Source: Chloroflexota bacterium (lineage in GTDB: Bacteria > Chloroflexota > Anaerolineae > Anaerolineales > UBA4823). Taken from it: a DNA stretch of 64,000 bases. The stretch lies in NCBI GenBank assembly GCA_029265355.1, contig JAJUJL010000014.1, positions 1-64,000 of the forward strand. Reading direction: 5' to 3'. A program made the translations under genes and the position numbers. This document shows, in pieces, positions 61,883 through 64,000 of the stretch. The notes under the pieces are model-generated. The model saw nothing but the letters and a program-made list of their open reading frames with translations. It was not told the origin of the DNA and ran no database searches. The stretch's first letter is position 1. Each line of letters starts with the position of its first letter.

Positions 61883-62239
61883 ATGCTAAACGATTGGTTG
61901 TTCATCGGCATTTTTCTTGTCTTAGCTCCTGTATTTCCGGCTCTTGCATTGGTCATCCCCAGAATCATTGCTCCACGGAAACCCAATCCACTCAAGTCTC
62001 AGACTTATGAATGCGGCATCGAAACGGTCGGCGATACCTCGGTGCAGTTCCGCGTCCAGTACTACCTGTTCACCCTGGTTTTCCTGATCTTCGATGTGGA
62101 AATCGTTTTCCTCTACCCGTGGGCTGTTGCCTACGAACAACTCGATTTATTTGCAGTTGTCGCAGGCATACTTTTCATCTTCCTGCTGGTTGACGGCTTA
62201 ATATTTGCCTGGCGCAAAGGCGCTTTGGAGTGGGAGTAA
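61883..62239 (+). CDS. nuoA: NADH-quinone oxidoreductase subunit A
   Basis: A 118-residue membrane subunit of complex I with three helices: N-terminal (LFIGIFLVLAPVFPALALVI), the central LFTLVFLIFDVEIVFLYPW, and the C-terminal LFAVVAGILFIFLLVDGLIFAW. The conserved loop YECGIETVGD..VQFRVQYYLF is intact. It helps form the quinone-proton junction. TGAGGAG precedes the ATG. The next gene is nuoH; nuoBCD, which usually follow, are absent here. Confidence 0.95.
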   Translation: MLNDWLFIGIFLVLAPVFPALALVIPRIIAPRKPNPLKSQTYECGIETVGDTSVQFRVQYYLFTLVFLIFDVEIVFLYPWAVAYEQLDLFAVVAGILFIFLLVDGLIFAWRKGALEWE

Positions 62240-62258
62240 ATTGACTTCACGAAAAGCG

Positions 62259-62304
62259 TAAAAGGCTGATGGCGACGGTGCAACCACCCCACCTTCAGCC
62301 TTTT
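62259..62304 (+). terminator. hairpin between nuoA and nuoH
   Basis: AAAAGGCTGA pairs with TCAGCCTTTT across a 26-nt loop, with a few T after it. It may terminate or process the nuoA message. Confidence 0.45.
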
Positions 62305-62329
62305 AGTTTGATTATTGAGGAGTTACTCT

Positions 62330-63538
62330 ATGGGTGATCCAATAACTGCGATTTCTCTCTGGTTGGATGGATTGCTGGCCGGCTGGGGGCTGGCGCCGGC
62401 CTTGATCATCGTCATAAAAGCGCTGCTGGGTGTGGGCGCTTTGGCGACTGCGGTGCTGCTGGTGGATATCTTCCTGGTTTGGGTTGAGCGCAAAGTGGTG
62501 GCGCGTTTCCAGGATCGCTTGGGTCCGAACCGCCTGGGACCGTTTGGTTTGATCCAGCCATTTGCCGACGTGATAAAGCTCTTGATCAAGGAGGATATCA
62601 CTCCAGTGGGGGCTGATCGCATCGTGTACAACCTGGCGCCGATCATGGCGCTGGCGACCGTGCTGCTGCTGTGGGCGGTCATCCCGCTTGCCCCAACGGT
62701 GGTGGGCACCGACGTGAACGTGGGCGTGCTGTACATCGTCGGCGTCGGCGCGCTGGGCACCCTGGGAATCATCATGGCCGGTTGGGCGTCCAACAACAAA
62801 TATGCGCTGATTGGCGCTTTCCGCACCGTGGCGCAGATGGTTTCCTATGAAGTACCGATGGTCATTGCTTTGCTCGTGCCGGTGCTGCTGGCGCGTTCGA
62901 TGGGCATCAACTCGATTGTCAACGCTCAAGACAGTTACTGGTTCATCCTGGTGGCGCCGATCGCCTTTTTGCTGACGCTGATCACTTCGATCGCTGAACT
63001 GGGACGCGCCCCTTTCGACCTGGTGGAAGCCGAGTCCGAGATCGTGGCAGGCTTTCACATCGAATACACCGGCATGAAGTTTGGCTTGTTTTACGCTGGC
63101 GAGCTGTTGCACGCGCTGACACTCTCGGGCATCGTGGCGTCGCTCTTCCTGGGCGGCTGGCGTGGCCCTGGCGCAGAGTCGTTCCCACTGCTTGGCATTG
63201 TGTACTTCTTCGCCAAAGCATTCTTCCTGTACTGGGTGATCATGTGGGTCAAATACTCCCTGCCGCGCATACGCATCGACCAGATGCTCAACCTCAACTG
63301 GAAATTCTTGACGCCTTTATCGCTGGTGGTGCTGGTGGTTACTGCACTGCTGGATAAGGCCTTGGTGGGTGTGCAACCCTGGGTGTATGTGCTGGTCTTG
63401 CTGGCGGCGAACCTGGTCATCGCCTGGGTCACCTTGCAAATCCTGCGCTCCCGGGCGCGCAAAGAGCGCCAACGGGTGGCGGAACCGAGACCGATTGCCC
63501 GCCCGCCCGCGGCGCCGGTATCTTCGCAGGGCGCCTGA
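62330..63538 (+). CDS. nuoH: NADH-quinone oxidoreductase subunit H
   Basis: A 402-residue membrane subunit that forms the quinone-binding cavity with NuoB/NuoD. Signatures are VVARFQDRLGPNRLGPFGLIQPFADVIKLL, the YALIGAFRTVAQMVSYEVPM loop, and LGRAPFDLVEAESEIVAGFHIEY. About eight helices are visible. The C-terminal tail (SRARKERQRVAEPRPIARPPAAPV) is a Pro/Arg-rich extension beyond the usual end. TTGAGGAG precedes the ATG at 62330. It sits 90 bp after nuoA. Confidence 0.95.
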   Translation: MGDPITAISLWLDGLLAGWGLAPALIIVIKALLGVGALATAVLLVDIFLVWVERKVVARFQDRLGPNRLGPFGLIQPFADVIKLLIKEDITPVGADRIVYNLAPIMALATVLLLWAVIPLAPTVVGTDVNVGVLYIVGVGALGTLGIIMAGWASNNKYALIGAFRTVAQMVSYEVPMVIALLVPVLLARSMGINSIVNAQDSYWFILVAPIAFLLTLITSIAELGRAPFDLVEAESEIVAGFHIEYTGMKFGLFYAGELLHALTLSGIVASLFLGGWRGPGAESFPLLGIVYFFAKAFFLYWVIMWVKYSLPRIRIDQMLNLNWKFLTPLSLVVLVVTALLDKALVGVQPWVYVLVLLAANLVIAWVTLQILRSRARKERQRVAEPRPIARPPAAPVSSQGA

Positions 63539-63585
63539 ACCAGGCTGTATTTTTTATTCATACGCCCTGATCCTGGAGGAGGCTT

Positions 63586-64000
63586 ATGACAGCTTTACAA
63601 ATCATTTTCTTGATTACGGCGGTGATCACCCTGGGGGCAGCGGCGATGGTGGTCATCACGCGCAACCTGGTGCACGCCGCCCTATGGTTGATCATGACCT
63701 TTTTTGGCATCTCTGTGCTGTACGTTTTGTTGAACGCCGGTTTCCTGGCGGTGGCGCAGGTGGTGATCTACATCGGCGCCATCTCGATCTTGATGATTTT
63801 TGCCATTATGCTCACCCGCCGCGTGCAGCAGGATTTTGGCCCACAAACCAATGCTGCCTGGCCCTGGGCTCTGGTGATCGCTGCGGCGCTCTTCGGCGGC
63901 TTGATCTGGATCTTCTCCGGTTGGGGCAACTTCTTCACCCAGGCGCCGGTGATGGGCGAGCGCGCCGACCCGCTGCGCCAGCTCGGCATGGCGCTGGTTT
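63586..64000 (+). CDS. nuoJ: NADH-quinone oxidoreductase subunit J (partial)
   Basis: The first 138 codons of NuoJ, cut by the window end. The N-terminus MTALQIIFLITAVITLGAA and the conserved ALWLIMTFFGISVLYVLLNAGFLAVAQVVIYIGAISILMIF with helices 1-3 are visible. GGAGGAGG precedes the ATG. It follows nuoH by 47 bp, and nuoI is not between them. Confidence 0.93.
   Translation, partial: MTALQIIFLITAVITLGAAAMVVITRNLVHAALWLIMTFFGISVLYVLLNAGFLAVAQVVIYIGAISILMIFAIMLTRRVQQDFGPQTNAAWPWALVIAAALFGGLIWIFSGWGNFFTQAPVMGERADPLRQLGMALV

Overview
The window is a roughly 60% GC, gene-dense bacterial chromosome segment that fits a Chloroflexota (Anaerolineae-like) genome. That assignment is inferred from T-box-controlled aminoacyl-tRNA synthetases, a delta-60/Ig-repeat secreted protein ending in YLPVVMLRY, tandem FemAB-like proteins, a FusA2-type EF-G paralogue and many dispersed palindromic intergenic repeats. 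No 16S rRNA is present, so taxonomy is not proven.

Layout. 0.1-7.9 kb (minus): alpha/beta hydrolase, a standard bacterial ValRS, a PhzF-family protein, and a second, archaeal/rickettsial 'type 2' ValRS behind a T-box leader. 8.1-13.7 kb: MBL-fold hydrolase, PlsY acyltransferase, JAMM peptidase, a membrane protein, a GT4 glycosyltransferase, YraN and MiaA. 13.9-20.4 kb: a large secreted repeat protein and a membrane-anchored coiled-coil protein. 20.4-34.3 kb: housekeeping and metabolic genes (ATP-grasp ligase, PIG-L deacetylase, acyl-CoA ligase, DegV, DMT transporter, alkaline-phosphatase-fold enzyme, methyltransferase, EF-G-like GTPase, and a PAP2/MFS/esterase/M24 peptidase operon).

34.38-40.80 kb is an AT-rich integrative island bounded by a perfect 21-bp direct repeat. 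It carries a tyrosine recombinase, an excisionase, an XRE controller with a two-box operator, a candidate PD-(D/E)XK restriction endonuclease, a gamma-class N6-adenine methyltransferase and an AbiEi-type regulator with no AbiEii toxin. The methyltransferase seems to be transcribed from the AbiEi-controlled promoter, while the endonuclease lies behind the XRE controller. This is the most unusual system in the window.

41.2-46.4 kb: LON-domain and DUF427 proteins, two tRNA-Ala genes with their own promoters, and a leucine-type T-box, a possible Leu-rich leader ORF, a methyltransferase and leuS. 46.6-57.2 kb (plus): a membrane protein, creatininase-like and RidA proteins, then a surface-polysaccharide cluster (GT2, polyprenyl sugar-phosphate transferase, CapD-type dehydratase, two FemAB proteins, PLP enzyme). 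57.2-61.5 kb (minus): GAF/PAS adenylate cyclase and a membrane transglutaminase-like protein. 61.9 kb to the end: complex I genes nuoA, nuoH and nuoJ (cut by the window), without nuoBCD between A and H.

At least five families of dispersed intergenic repeats are present, several with two copies inside the window.
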